From contig NZ_CP060697.1 of assembly GCF_014352855.1 (NCBI RefSeq), forward strand, positions 1,426,001 to 1,490,000: 64,000 nucleotides of DNA, written 5' to 3'. The DNA is from Sphingomonas sabuli (lineage in GTDB: Bacteria > Pseudomonadota > Alphaproteobacteria > Sphingomonadales > Sphingomonadaceae). Shown here one piece after another: positions 1 through 9,352 of the stretch (its first letter is position 1; each line of letters opens with the position of its first letter). The translations under genes and the position numbers were made by a program. The notes under the pieces were generated by a model. That model made no database searches. It worked only from the letters and a program-made list of their open reading frames with translations, and had not been told where the DNA came from.

Positions 1-1608
1 GACGAATATCGAGTGTACAGCCAGGACGGCAACAGAAATTTCTTTTTCGGAAATAATCTCGGTCAAGTCGACAATAACATGCCGGTCGACGGAACAATCA
101 TCGCATGGAATAACTACCAGTCTAATGGTGCTGGCGTCTTTTCGATGTTCTCATTTTCTGTCTCTGCGTATCTGTTCGCTTCTTACGTCCTTTCCGACAA
201 TATCGCGGACCTGCTTGAAGGTCTTATTATGACCGGCGACGACTCGGTCTACGGGAGCGGCTTCAACGATTATTTGCTGGGTTACGACGGCAATGATGTT
301 TTGAGGGGACAAGCCGGCGACGACATCCTGGACGGCGGCGCCGGCGATGACCAGATGCTCGGCGGCTCCGGCGACGACACGTTCATCGTTGGTTCGGACG
401 GGGACATCGCCCTTGAATTAACGGAAACCGGCGGGTTCGACACGATCCTCATTCGCTATACCCCGGAAAGCGTGACCTACACGGTCGCGGAGCTCGTTGA
501 GAGCGCGCGCAACCAGAGCGGGGCGCCGCTGATCATATTCGGCAATACTCTCGACAATTCGCTGTATGGGGGCAGCACGGCCGACTATCTGTATGGCGAC
601 GACGGCAACGATTATCTGAACGGGGGCGCGGGTGCGGACGCCGTGCACGGCGGTCATGGCAACGATGTCTTTTTCGTCGACAACGTCGGGGATCAGGTCG
701 ACGACCTGACCCGTACCGGCAGCGCCGGAAGCGGGATCGACGAGGTCCGGTCGACGATCAGCTATTCGCTGCTTGCACAGCCTAACCTTGCAGACATCGA
801 GAACCTGCAGCTGGCGGGAACGGCATCGGTCGACGCCATCGGCAACCGTTTGAACAACGAGCTGACCGGGAATTCGGGCGACAACCTGCTTAACGGCAGT
901 GCCGGAGCGGACATCATGCGCGGCGGCGCGGGCGACGACATCTATTACATCGACAATGGCGGCGACCGGGTGATCGAAACCGGCGCCGGAGACGGGATCG
1001 ATACCGTACGGTCGTCGCTGTCCCACGAACTGGGCGATCACGTCGAGAACCTTCAGCTTACGGGCGGAGGGTACATCAATGGGGTCGGCAACAGCCTTGC
1101 CAACCGTATTTCAGGGAACGGCCAGTCGAATATTCTCGCTGGCGGGAGCGGAGACGACATCCTGACCGGCAATGGCGGCACGGACTTGCTTTACGGCAAC
1201 GACGGGGCCGACTTGCTGGACGGCGGCACCGGCGACGACTTCCTGGATGGCGGCGCTGGGCGCGACCAATTTACCGGCGGGGCCGGCGCCGACAGCTTCG
1301 TCTTCAATAGCGGCGACGCGGGCGCGACGGCCGGCACGAGCGATCGCATCGTGGATTTCAGCCGGTCGGAAGGCGACCAGATCCGGCTCAATGCAATCGA
1401 CGCCAACGCGACGAACGGGGCAGCGTCGAACGACGCCTTCGCGTTCATCGGCACCGGCGCCTTCACCGGCGCCGCCGGACAATTGCGCTATCAGGTCGTT
1501 AGCGGGAATACGTACATCAGCGGCGATGTCGACGGCGATGGCACCGCCGATTTCGTGATCCGCGTGGATGGAGCCCACGCCTTCGTGGTGGGCGACTTCG
1601 TACTGTAA
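1..1608 (+). CDS. RTX calcium-binding repeat protein, 5' partial
   Basis: Probable secreted RTX protein exported by a type I system. The frame is open to the left edge, so the first possible start (GTG at 13) is probably internal and about 535 residues of a longer protein are visible. At least four blocks of glycine/aspartate nonapeptides (GGxGxDxxx style, such as GGAGDDQMLGGSGDD and GGTGDDFLDGGAGRDQ) form parallel beta-roll Ca2+ sites. The last 90 residues resemble the serralysin M10_C-type domain (SDRIVDFSRSEGDQIRL) and end in a short hydrophobic tail (FVVGDFVL), typical of a C-terminal secretion signal. No catalytic domain lies in the visible part, so the function is unknown. Confidence 0.8.
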   Translation, partial: DEYRVYSQDGNRNFFFGNNLGQVDNNMPVDGTIIAWNNYQSNGAGVFSMFSFSVSAYLFASYVLSDNIADLLEGLIMTGDDSVYGSGFNDYLLGYDGNDVLRGQAGDDILDGGAGDDQMLGGSGDDTFIVGSDGDIALELTETGGFDTILIRYTPESVTYTVAELVESARNQSGAPLIIFGNTLDNSLYGGSTADYLYGDDGNDYLNGGAGADAVHGGHGNDVFFVDNVGDQVDDLTRTGSAGSGIDEVRSTISYSLLAQPNLADIENLQLAGTASVDAIGNRLNNELTGNSGDNLLNGSAGADIMRGGAGDDIYYIDNGGDRVIETGAGDGIDTVRSSLSHELGDHVENLQLTGGGYINGVGNSLANRISGNGQSNILAGGSGDDILTGNGGTDLLYGNDGADLLDGGTGDDFLDGGAGRDQFTGGAGADSFVFNSGDAGATAGTSDRIVDFSRSEGDQIRLNAIDANATNGAASNDAFAFIGTGAFTGAAGQLRYQVVSGNTYISGDVDGDGTADFVIRVDGAHAFVVGDFVL

Positions 1609-1716
1609 CCGCCAATCTCGGCGGCCCATCTATAGTTTTCAGTCGGTCAGGCGATGCCGGGGCACACTTCGCTTCCGCCGATATGCCGGAGAGAATGATG
1701 CGCTGCCTGCCCTTGT

Positions 1717-2889
1717 CTAACTACTACCCTTCTTCGCGTTGGCGAAGGCCGCGCCAAGCGATGTGCGAAGCGGCTTGGGGCGAAATGCTTCGTCATACGG
1801 GGTGCCGCGCTTGATCGAGCGGTCGCGGCGGGGGTCGAAGCCGGTTAGCCAGCTGTACCGGTCGACCATGCCCCAGGCGAGAATGTCGCGAAGCTGCGGA
1901 TAGTCGAGCATCACCTCGAGATAGGCTTTGGCATAGTCAGCCACCATCTGATCGCGCACGGCGATGTCGTCGGGCGCCTGCTGGTCGTTGACGTCGAATT
2001 CGGTAATCACCAGGTCGAATCCCATGGCGACCACTTCGTCGAGGAACGCGCGCCACGGACCTTCGGATTCGCGCACAATGGCAGCGACGGGCTCTTTCTT
2101 CAGCAGGCGGATGTGCGATTGCACGCCCAGCGCGTCGACCGGCGTTCCGCGCTTGCGAAATCCTTCGAGCAGGCGCAGCACACCGCGCATGTGCACCGGA
2201 TCCTCCGCAGTCCGTTCCCAGCTCATATAATCGTTGTAGACTAGCTGGGCATGCGGCGCTTCGGCCCGCGCGGTGTGGAACATGAGATCGAGCAGCGCTT
2301 CGCCGCCGAGCGCGCGGGTCAACACCGTGTCGCGGATTTGTCCGGTCTCCGGCTCGATCGCCTCGTTGACCGCATCGTAGGAATAGATTGCGGCACCGTA
2401 GCGGCGGCACACTGTCCGCACATGATCGGCAAGGAGCGCCTCGGCCGCCGACGCGGGCCGCGATCCCAAGTCGATCTTGGCGAGCCAGTCCGGGTACCAT
2501 TTCTGCGGCAGCCAGAAGAGCGTGTGCCCGCGCAGCGAAAAGCCGTTGGCCATCGCATATTCGGCAATGGCGTCGAACTGGGCAAACTCGAACCTGTCGC
2601 GGCTCGGCCTGACCCATTGCCATTTCAGCTCATTCTCCGGGACGAGCACCGAACATTCACGTTCAAGGATGCGCGCGTAGGCCGGGTTGGCGAAGCTGCC
2701 CCGATCCTCGCCGGGCTTACCCCAGTTGACCGCCGATCCGAAGCGCCGTCCGCTGTAATGGGCCATCGCATCGAGGGAAGGCGGCGAAAGGGGAAGTGCC
2801 CGTGCTGCGGAGGCGGCGGTCGCCGCGACGCTTCCCGCCAACATCGTCCGGCGACTAATTGCCAAGCCGTTGGAAATAGCAGCCTCCAA
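1717..2889 (-). CDS. GH10 endo-1,4-beta-xylanase, Tat-exported
   Basis: Hydrolyses internal xylan linkages, probably in the periplasm. The GH10 signature is clear. E176 in YDAVNEAIEP fits the acid/base and E297 in VITEFDVND the nucleophile, numbering from the TTG at 2889. The N-terminus has a Tat-like SRRTML followed by an Ala-rich hydrophobic stretch. The start is uncertain. No ATG or GTG precedes the twin arginines in frame; a TTG lies at 2889, and a GGAGG sits 5 nt upstream of an in-frame ATT at 2877-2875. It is divergent from the GH67 gene, with a palindromic operator between them. It would supply oligosaccharides to GH67, GH43 and GH3. Confidence 0.93.
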   Translation of the reverse strand: MEAAISNGLAISRRTMLAGSVAATAASAARALPLSPPSLDAMAHYSGRRFGSAVNWGKPGEDRGSFANPAYARILERECSVLVPENELKWQWVRPSRDRFEFAQFDAIAEYAMANGFSLRGHTLFWLPQKWYPDWLAKIDLGSRPASAAEALLADHVRTVCRRYGAAIYSYDAVNEAIEPETGQIRDTVLTRALGGEALLDLMFHTARAEAPHAQLVYNDYMSWERTAEDPVHMRGVLRLLEGFRKRGTPVDALGVQSHIRLLKKEPVAAIVRESEGPWRAFLDEVVAMGFDLVITEFDVNDQQAPDDIAVRDQMVADYAKAYLEVMLDYPQLRDILAWGMVDRYSWLTGFDPRRDRSIKRGTPYDEAFRPKPLRTSLGAAFANAKKGSS

Positions 2890-2904
2890 TCTTCGACATC
2901 AACG

Positions 2905-2918
2905 TGGTAGCGCTAACA
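2905..2918. promoter_or_regulatory. XylR-type operator O1 (GH10 / GH67)
   Basis: TGGTAGCGCTAACA, a near-perfect palindrome in the divergent intergenic region. It is the exact reverse complement of the site at 33580-33593. It probably controls the xylanase and the alpha-glucuronidase together. Confidence 0.75.
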
Positions 2919-2937
2919 GAGGAGAGGAGGTCGCACA

Positions 2938-5064
2938 ATGCGAGCAGCGAGCGCAACCATGCGCGCGGTTGCAGCCGTGGCGCTGGCGCATTCGGCCGCG
3001 CCTGCGGCGGCGCAGCGGAGTGACGGCTATGACCTGTGGTTGCGATACGACCCGTTGCCGCCAGCCGAGCGAGCGTCTTACCGGCTACTCCTGAGGTCAG
3101 CATTCTTCGCCGGCGACAGCGGTTCGATGCAGGCCGCGAGGGAGGAATTGCAACGCGGTGTTGGCGCCATGGTCGGCGCGGCGCCAATCGCTGTCGCTTC
3201 GTTGGGGAACGCAGATCTTATCGTCGGCACGCCCGCGGCATTGCCTGCCCTCAAGTCGCTTGGATTGCCGCTCAATGCGGCTGGCCCGGAAGGGTTCGTG
3301 CTTCGCCGCATCGCTTGGAAAGGACGCGACGTTATCGTCGTCGCCGGGAACAGCGACGTCGGCGTGCTGCGCGGGATCTTCGCCCTGCTTCGGCGCATCC
3401 AGACCGGCCAGCCTCTCGAATCATTGAACGTGGTGGAAGCGCCGCGTTACGCGCTCCGGCTGCTTAATCACTGGGACAATCTCGATCGCACGGTAGAGCG
3501 CGGTTACGCCGGCCAGTCGTTATGGGACTGGCACAAGCTGCCCGGCTGGGTCGACCCGCGCTACACGGATTATGCTCGCGCCAACGCATCGGTCGGCATC
3601 AACGGCGCGGTGCTCAACAACGTCAACGCCTCGGCCGAAATCCTGACGCCGCCTTATCTCGAAAAAGTGGCCGCGATCGCCGGCGTGCTTCGCCCGTGGG
3701 GCGTGCGCACCTATCTCAGCGCGCGCTTTACGGCACCGATCGCCATCGGCGGCTTGAAAACGGCCGATCCGCTCGATCCTCAGGTGCAACGGTGGTGGCG
3801 ATCGAAGGCCGACTCTATCTACCGGCTGATACCCGACTTCGGCGGCTTCCTGATCAAGGCCAATTCGGAAGGTCAGCCCGGTCCGCAGGATTACGGGCGG
3901 AGCCACGCCGACGGCGCCAACATGATCGCCGATGCCCTTGCCCCGCATGGTGGAACGGTGATGTGGCGCGCCTTCATCTACTCGCCTGAAGAGGTAGACC
4001 GCGCGCGTTCGGCTTACGACGAGTTCAAACCGCTCGACGGCAAATTCCGCAGCAACGTCATTCTTCAAGTCAAGAACGGTCCCATCGATTTCCAGCCCCG
4101 CGAACCATTCCATCCGTTGTTCGGGCAGATGCCCGCGACGCGCGTTGGCATGGAAGTGCAGATCACCAAGGAATATCTGGGCTTCGCCACCCACCTCGCC
4201 TTCCTCGGTGCCTTGTGGGAAGAGGTACTGGACAGCCGCACTGCGACGCCACGCGCCAGGGTTGCCGGGGAGATTTCCGCGCTGGCTGGCGTGGCCAACA
4301 TCGGCACCGACCGCAACTGGACCGGTTCGCACTTCGATCAGGCCAATTGGTATGCCTTCGGTCGGTTGGCCTGGAACCCGACGCTCCGGTCCAGCGACAT
4401 CGCGCAGGAATGGTCGCGCATGACCTGGGGCAACGACCGGCAGGTTACCGAAACGGTCGTTCCGATGATGTTGCGCTCGCGGGACGCAGTGGTCGATTAC
4501 ATGACCCCGCTGGGCCTGACGCATCTGATGGCGACTGGTCATCACTACGGGCCCGGCCCGTGGGTCGACGACCTCGAACGGCGCGACTGGAACCCGACCT
4601 ATTATCACCGCGCGACAAGGGACGGGATCGGGTTCGATCGAACGGCCGGCGGCAGCAACGCCGTCAGCCAATATGCCGGCGCCGTCCAACACTGCTGGTC
4701 GAGCCTGGAGTGCGTCCCAGACCGCTATTTGTTGTGGTTTCACCACGTCCCGTGGACGAAGCGCTTGCGGTCAGGACGCACTTTATGGGCAGACATGGTC
4801 AAACGCTACGATGACGGTGTCTCCGCCGTGCGCGAAATGCGGCGCGACTGGGCGTCACTCAATGGCCGGATCGACGCCGAACGGTATCGCGAAGTGACGG
4901 CTTTCCTGAAGATCCAGGAGCAGGAGGCGAAGTGGTGGCGCGACGCGTCGATCGCTTATTTTCAGAGCATCAACGGTCTGCCGCTGCCGCCGGGGCACGC
5001 GCCGCCCGAGCATGCCCTTGAGCATTACAAGTCGCTACGCTTTCCGTACGCGCCTGGGAACTAG
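2938..5064 (+). CDS. GH67 alpha-glucuronidase
   Basis: Removes (4-O-methyl)glucuronic acid from the non-reducing end of aldouronic acids released from glucuronoxylan. The length (708 aa) is normal for GH67. Catalytic residues follow the Cellvibrio GlcA67A spacing exactly: E311 in KANSEGQPGP (E292 equivalent, acid), D384 in GPIDFQPREP (D365) and E412 in QITKEYLG (E393). The N-terminus is Ala-rich after two Arg and resembles a signal peptide (cleavage near AAPAAAQR), implying periplasmic action. ATG at 2938 follows an AGGAGAGGAGG ribosome site. A DUF6445-type gene follows 3 nt after the stop, so the two are probably cotranscribed. Confidence 0.95.
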   Translation: MRAASATMRAVAAVALAHSAAPAAAQRSDGYDLWLRYDPLPPAERASYRLLLRSAFFAGDSGSMQAAREELQRGVGAMVGAAPIAVASLGNADLIVGTPAALPALKSLGLPLNAAGPEGFVLRRIAWKGRDVIVVAGNSDVGVLRGIFALLRRIQTGQPLESLNVVEAPRYALRLLNHWDNLDRTVERGYAGQSLWDWHKLPGWVDPRYTDYARANASVGINGAVLNNVNASAEILTPPYLEKVAAIAGVLRPWGVRTYLSARFTAPIAIGGLKTADPLDPQVQRWWRSKADSIYRLIPDFGGFLIKANSEGQPGPQDYGRSHADGANMIADALAPHGGTVMWRAFIYSPEEVDRARSAYDEFKPLDGKFRSNVILQVKNGPIDFQPREPFHPLFGQMPATRVGMEVQITKEYLGFATHLAFLGALWEEVLDSRTATPRARVAGEISALAGVANIGTDRNWTGSHFDQANWYAFGRLAWNPTLRSSDIAQEWSRMTWGNDRQVTETVVPMMLRSRDAVVDYMTPLGLTHLMATGHHYGPGPWVDDLERRDWNPTYYHRATRDGIGFDRTAGGSNAVSQYAGAVQHCWSSLECVPDRYLLWFHHVPWTKRLRSGRTLWADMVKRYDDGVSAVREMRRDWASLNGRIDAERYREVTAFLKIQEQEAKWWRDASIAYFQSINGLPLPPGHAPPEHALEHYKSLRFPYAPGN

Positions 5065-5067
5065 GTC

Positions 5068-5793
5068 ATGGACGACAGCCGCTACGACTTCGCGCTTCGC
5101 CGCAGCTTCGACATGCGGCTCGACCGGGTTGGCCGGGAAGGTGAGCCGGTGTTGACCGTAGAGGGCGTGCTCGCCGACCCGCAAAGCCTGGTCGATTATG
5201 CCGCGACCGAGGTGACGTTTGCGCCTGCTTGGGGCGCCAACGGCGGCTATCCCGGCGTGCGGGCGCCAGCTCCGTTGAATTACGTCAACAAGGTCGTTCG
5301 CGCGCTCGCCCCGTCAATCAACCGCGCCTTCGGGCTGAGCGATGCGAAGCTGGTGCGGGCCGAATGCAACCTGTCGATGGTCGTGCTGCCGCCGACCGCG
5401 CTGCACGTGCAGCAACGCGTGCCGCATTTCGATACCGCAAGCCCGATGCAATTCGCGGTGCTGCATTATCTGTGCGCGCCCGAACATGGCGGCACCGCTT
5501 TCTATCGCCACCGGTCAACCGGATTCGAGGCGATTACGCCAGATCGTCTAAGGTCTTTCGAAGCCGCGCGCGACGCGGAGATCGCGGCCGCTCCGCCGCC
5601 ATCGGCCTACGTCACCCGGACTTCACGAGATTACGAGCAGATCGGCGCGGTCGAGGCCGCGTTCGATCGGCTGGTGATCTATCGCAGCCGACTGCTTCAC
5701 TCGGGCCAGATCTCTCAGGCCTCCGCCCTCAGCGACGATCCGCGCATTGGCCGCTTGACCGCGAACATATTCGTCAACTTCGCGCCCGCCTGA
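5068..5793 (+). CDS. DUF6445-type protein, Fe(II)/2OG-oxygenase-like residue pattern
   Basis: A soluble 241-aa protein with no signal peptide. I recognise the DUF6445-type family often found near TonB receptors and halogenase-like genes in sphingomonads; its activity is unestablished. Seen directly: H120-F-D122 in VPHFDTASPM, a distal H211 in RLLHSGQ and R229 in GRLTANIFVNF. This is the order HxD...H...R of Fe(II)/2-oxoglutarate dioxygenases. An oxygenase or hydroxylase role is an inference from these residues. The ATG lies 4 nt after the GH67 stop, so it is under the same operator. No sugar-active motif is visible. Confidence 0.7.
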   Translation: MDDSRYDFALRRSFDMRLDRVGREGEPVLTVEGVLADPQSLVDYAATEVTFAPAWGANGGYPGVRAPAPLNYVNKVVRALAPSINRAFGLSDAKLVRAECNLSMVVLPPTALHVQQRVPHFDTASPMQFAVLHYLCAPEHGGTAFYRHRSTGFEAITPDRLRSFEAARDAEIAAAPPPSAYVTRTSRDYEQIGAVEAAFDRLVIYRSRLLHSGQISQASALSDDPRIGRLTANIFVNFAPA

Positions 5794-5800
5794 ACCGACA

Positions 5801-5835
5801 ACCGGCGGCCACCGCCTTGGAGCGGAGCCGCCGGT
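5801..5835. terminator. Hairpin between convergent genes
   Basis: ACCGGCGGC (5801-5809) pairs with GCCGCCGGT (5827-5835): a 9-bp GC stem with a 17-nt loop. No T-tract follows on either strand, so it is only a candidate bidirectional terminator for the DUF6445 gene and the TBDR. Confidence 0.35.
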
Positions 5836-5873
5836 CGATTGGCTGGACCCTCGAGAGGGCCGAAACCTCGCCC

Positions 5874-8800
5874 CTAGAAGGAGACGCGAAGGATCCCGGT
5901 AAAGCGCCGGTCATTCATGAACCACGAACGCGGTGCCGTTAGCAGGTCGTTATTGAGGACCTGCGACGTCTTGGTGACCTCGTTGAGCAGGTTAACGCCC
6001 TGCACGCCGAGCTTCACCTTGTCGTTAATGGAGTAGAAGATCGACCCGTCCAGCTGTCCCGTCGCATTGTTGAGGATCGGCGCGAACGGCACGATCACGT
6101 CACGGGCGGTCAGCAGGAATTTCGAACGCCAGTTGTACGCGAGGCGCACGGACCACGGTCCATATTCATAGAATGGGGACAGGTTGAGCGTGTGCTTCGA
6201 CAGGCCCTGCAAAGGCAGCAGGCCGGTGTCGACGTTGGACTGGTTGCCCGCCGCGACGTCCGGATCGGTTTCGGACAGCGTGCTTTGACTGACGCCGCTG
6301 GAATCGACGAACGTGTAGCTGGCCGAGAAACCGAGGCCCGACAATGCGCCCGGCAGGAAGTTGTAGACCTGCTGGTAGGCAAGCTCGAAGCCCTTGATCT
6401 TGCCAGTGTCTTCCGAGTTGACGGGCGTCGTGACGAGGGCATCGAAAGTCGCCCCGTTGTTAGTGAACGGAATGCGCTCGACGCCGTTGGTCAGCACGCC
6501 CTTGAGCCGCTTGTAGAAGAGCGACGCGCTGAGCTGGCCCAGCCCATTGCCGGCGAAATACCATTCCGCCGTTAAGTCGAAATTGGTCCCTTCGATCGGC
6601 TTCAGATAAGGATTGCCGACCGTGGCCCGGGCAATCGGCAAGCCGCCCCCGGCTTCGATGTCTTCCTGGTTCGCCGCCAGCGTGAGCAGATAATAGTTGC
6701 GGGTCAGGCCGAATTCGGGCGGCGTGATGCTCTTCGAGAAAGCGGCGCGGAACTGCAGTCCGTTGCCGACTTCCAGCTTGGCGTTGAACGCCGGCAGCCA
6801 GTAATCGTAATTCACCGTCACCGTGTCGGTGGCGATAGCGCCGTTCGCGAACTGCCGCGCCGATTCCCGTACGTTCGCCGGCAATTGGCAGAACGGCGTC
6901 GGGCCGGACGGTCCAGGAGTGTTGCAATCCGCCTCGGTCGAGAAAGTGACCAGGTTGAATACCTGGCTGCCTTCGGACGATCGGCGTGTATGGCTGTAGC
7001 GGACGCCGATATTGCCGCTCAGCTTCTGGCCGCCGTCGAATTCGTGGCCAAAGCGGGCCATGACATACGCCGCCTTGTTGCGTTCATCGACCGGGTTGAT
7101 TTCGCCGGGCAGGAACGGTGTGCCGTTGACCGTTCCGCATCGCATCGCGAGCGGCACCCAGTTCTGCGGACAGCCGTTGACGAGCCGGTCGCGCCATTCA
7201 TCGCCGATCAGCAGCGCATATTGGGCCAGCGCTTCGTAATCGCCAGCCGGATCGCCGCTATAGAACAGGCGCGGATCGCCGTTCTGCGGATCGCCGGCAT
7301 CGCCGCGGAAGAAGCGCGGGAAATCGAACGGCCCCGCTTGCTGGCCGGCCGGGAAGCCGCCCGGCGTGTTGGGCGAACCGTCGACCAGGTCGTCCATCCA
7401 GACTGGCCCGCGGCCACCCCAGATCTCGCTGAGCACGCCCCAATTGTAGGTCGAGAACCGGGCGACGTTATCCCGCTTTGCGTAGCGGACGCCGGCCCGG
7501 ATCGAGGTCAACCAATCGGTCTCCGGGAAGGCATAATCCGCGTCGAACCGCGCCGAATGCTCCTTGCCGTCGCTGTCTTCGATGTGATCCATCGCGCTGC
7601 GGAAGAAGTTGTTATACGGGTCGGAGAAGCTGTTGTGCACATTGCCGTTCTGATCGACCCCGAAATAGCTTGGGGGATCGGGGACGGCACCGCCGGCCAG
7701 ATCGGTACACGGGCTGTTCGCATCGGGCCCCGAACAGACTTCCGGGGGCAGGAAGACAATGTCGGGCAGGTCGCTGCCGTTCATGTCGATGGACGCGTTC
7801 TGGAACGTCGATCCCCAGATCCCGACATCGAGGTTGTTGACGTGCGATGACACCCGCTGGAGGTCCAGGTTTAGGGTCAGTCGGTCGGTCGCGTCCCACT
7901 TGAAATTCGCGCCGATATCCGTCGTCACATAGCGCTGTTCGACCGATCGCTTGATGTTGTTGCTCTGCAGTCCGTAGATCGGCGTGCGCACGTCGCCGTT
8001 GCCGCCCCAGGCGGTCGTGTTCTGCTGGTCGTCGCGCCATCCGGTGGGGCCGGTGATGACCCCGTTGTCGAACAGGCCGTCGTCGTCGAAGTCGAGCGTC
8101 GTTCCGGGGACGGCCCGGCTGTCGCCGTTGGACGTGACGTTGTCGGTCGCGATTTCGATCGCGTGCTCGGTCCAGGATTCGCGCGAATCCGACCGCAGGA
8201 ATTGCAGCGTCGCAAGCATCGTCTGGTCGTTGCTGCGCCACTGGGCGGCGGCGGAATAGCCGCGGCGCGTGCGGTCCGTTTCCTGACTGCGCATGGCGGC
8301 GCCGCGCGGCAGATAACCGGTGCCCTGTGCAGTGGCGCCGTCGAACGGAATCACGTCGGTCCGCGAACCGTCGCTGTACAGCGTGCGGGCGCCGTAGTTG
8401 GAAATCTGGATGCCGTCGCTGCGGAACTTCAGTTTCGAATAAGCGACGCTGCCCAACAGGCCGAATTCTCCGATCGGCGTGTCCCAGCGATTGGCGGCAA
8501 GGACCGAAAACGTCGGCGCGGCCTCACGACGAAGATCGCCCCAGCTGACTTCAGCCGAACCGGCGACGACCCAGCCCGCCTTCTGGTCGAACGGGACGCG
8601 GGTGCGCAGATTGACGGTGCCGGCAATGCCGCCTTCGACCATGTCGGCCGACGGACTTTTGAAGACATCGACGCCGCCAAGAAGTTCGGACGGAACGTCG
8701 GAGAAGCTAAGGCCGCGGCCGTTGTTCGCGCTAAAGGTGTCGCGCCCGTTCAACTCACTGCGGACATAGGTCAGGCCGCGAACGACGACGCCGCTGCCTT

Positions 8801-9242
8801 CGGTCGAAAAGTGATCCGGATCCCGGCCCGCGGCAAAGCGGTCGATGGCCACGCCAGGGATGCGCTGCAGCGCCTCCGTGACCGAGCGGTCGGGAAGCGC
8901 GCTAATGTCTTCGGCAGTCACGGAATCGACCACCACGTCGGAATTGCGCTTGATGTCCTGCGACCGTTGCAAGCTGCGCCGGATGCCGGTCACGACGATC
9001 GTGTCGGCGTTGGGAACAGGCTGCGCTTCTTCGGTCGGCGAACTGGGGTTGGAGGACGTGCCTTCCTGCTGTTCCGCGGCTGTCGTCGACACGTCGTTGG
9101 TCGGCGCTTCCGGATCGGCCGGCGGCACGGTCTGGGCAATGGCCACATAGGGATTTGCAAAAATACACAGCGCCAGAATCGATACGCTGGCTTTAAGCGC
9201 AGCCGGTGCTCGCCGGTCCCGGCTATTCCACGAATCGCGCAA
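5874..9242 (-). CDS. TonB-dependent receptor, probable xylo-oligosaccharide importer
   Basis: Outer-membrane, TonB-energised receptor of the large sphingomonad/Caulobacter carbohydrate type (1122 aa). It has an N-terminal signal peptide (hydrophobic VSILALCIFANPYVAIAQT), a TonB-box-like DTIVVTGIRRSL, a plug beginning near SVTAEDISALPDRSVTEALQ, and a 22-strand-size barrel ending in RRFTGILRVSF with terminal Phe, the usual barrel-assembly signal. The TTG at 9242 is chosen because GGGGGAGG lies 5 nt upstream; the frame stays open to a TTG at 9263. It is divergent from the halogenase operon across a 110-bp region holding two operators. The substrate is inferred from flanking GH10, GH67, GH43 and GH3 genes. 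Confidence 0.92.
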   Translation of the reverse strand: MRDSWNSRDRRAPAALKASVSILALCIFANPYVAIAQTVPPADPEAPTNDVSTTAAEQQEGTSSNPSSPTEEAQPVPNADTIVVTGIRRSLQRSQDIKRNSDVVVDSVTAEDISALPDRSVTEALQRIPGVAIDRFAAGRDPDHFSTEGSGVVVRGLTYVRSELNGRDTFSANNGRGLSFSDVPSELLGGVDVFKSPSADMVEGGIAGTVNLRTRVPFDQKAGWVVAGSAEVSWGDLRREAAPTFSVLAANRWDTPIGEFGLLGSVAYSKLKFRSDGIQISNYGARTLYSDGSRTDVIPFDGATAQGTGYLPRGAAMRSQETDRTRRGYSAAAQWRSNDQTMLATLQFLRSDSRESWTEHAIEIATDNVTSNGDSRAVPGTTLDFDDDGLFDNGVITGPTGWRDDQQNTTAWGGNGDVRTPIYGLQSNNIKRSVEQRYVTTDIGANFKWDATDRLTLNLDLQRVSSHVNNLDVGIWGSTFQNASIDMNGSDLPDIVFLPPEVCSGPDANSPCTDLAGGAVPDPPSYFGVDQNGNVHNSFSDPYNNFFRSAMDHIEDSDGKEHSARFDADYAFPETDWLTSIRAGVRYAKRDNVARFSTYNWGVLSEIWGGRGPVWMDDLVDGSPNTPGGFPAGQQAGPFDFPRFFRGDAGDPQNGDPRLFYSGDPAGDYEALAQYALLIGDEWRDRLVNGCPQNWVPLAMRCGTVNGTPFLPGEINPVDERNKAAYVMARFGHEFDGGQKLSGNIGVRYSHTRRSSEGSQVFNLVTFSTEADCNTPGPSGPTPFCQLPANVRESARQFANGAIATDTVTVNYDYWLPAFNAKLEVGNGLQFRAAFSKSITPPEFGLTRNYYLLTLAANQEDIEAGGGLPIARATVGNPYLKPIEGTNFDLTAEWYFAGNGLGQLSASLFYKRLKGVLTNGVERIPFTNNGATFDALVTTPVNSEDTGKIKGFELAYQQVYNFLPGALSGLGFSASYTFVDSSGVSQSTLSETDPDVAAGNQSNVDTGLLPLQGLSKHTLNLSPFYEYGPWSVRLAYNWRSKFLLTARDVIVPFAPILNNATGQLDGSIFYSINDKVKLGVQGVNLLNEVTKTSQVLNNDLLTAPRSWFMNDRRFTGILRVSF

Positions 9243-9265
9243 CTTGACCTCCCCCTCGAACAAAA

Positions 9266-9279
9266 CGTTAGCGCTAACA
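9266..9279. promoter_or_regulatory. XylR-type operator O2 (TBDR side)
   Basis: CGTTAGCGCTAACA; the core GTTAGCGCTAAC (9267-9278) is a perfect 12-bp palindrome just upstream of the TBDR start. It is one of a pair with 9300-9313, centres 34 bp apart. Confidence 0.72.
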
Positions 9280-9299
9280 CTTGACGATGATTCTTGCGC

Positions 9300-9313
9300 T
9301 GTTAGCGGTAACG
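9300..9313. promoter_or_regulatory. XylR-type operator O3 (halogenase operon side)
   Basis: TGTTAGCGGTAACG, identical over 14 nt (opposite orientation) to the site upstream of the sugar porter at 22516-22529. It lies about 40 nt upstream of the first halogenase-like gene. Confidence 0.7.
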
Positions 9314-9352
9314 TAATCTGCTATTTCACGAACAATCAATGCACATTCGATT

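Noticed and set aside
280..1300. Repeated GGCGGC/GACGAC DNA in the RTX gene as a possible repeat array or CRISPR
   Set aside because: The repeats are short, irregular and fully explained by the Gly/Asp nonapeptide coding units.
1609..1624. Hairpin CCGCC-AATCTC-GGCGG after the RTX gene
   Set aside because: Only 5 bp of stem and no adjacent T-run, so not strong enough to be called a terminator.
3520..4746. Minus-strand frame within GH67
   Set aside because: Shadow of the GH67 coding strand; GH67 catalytic residues fix the true frame.
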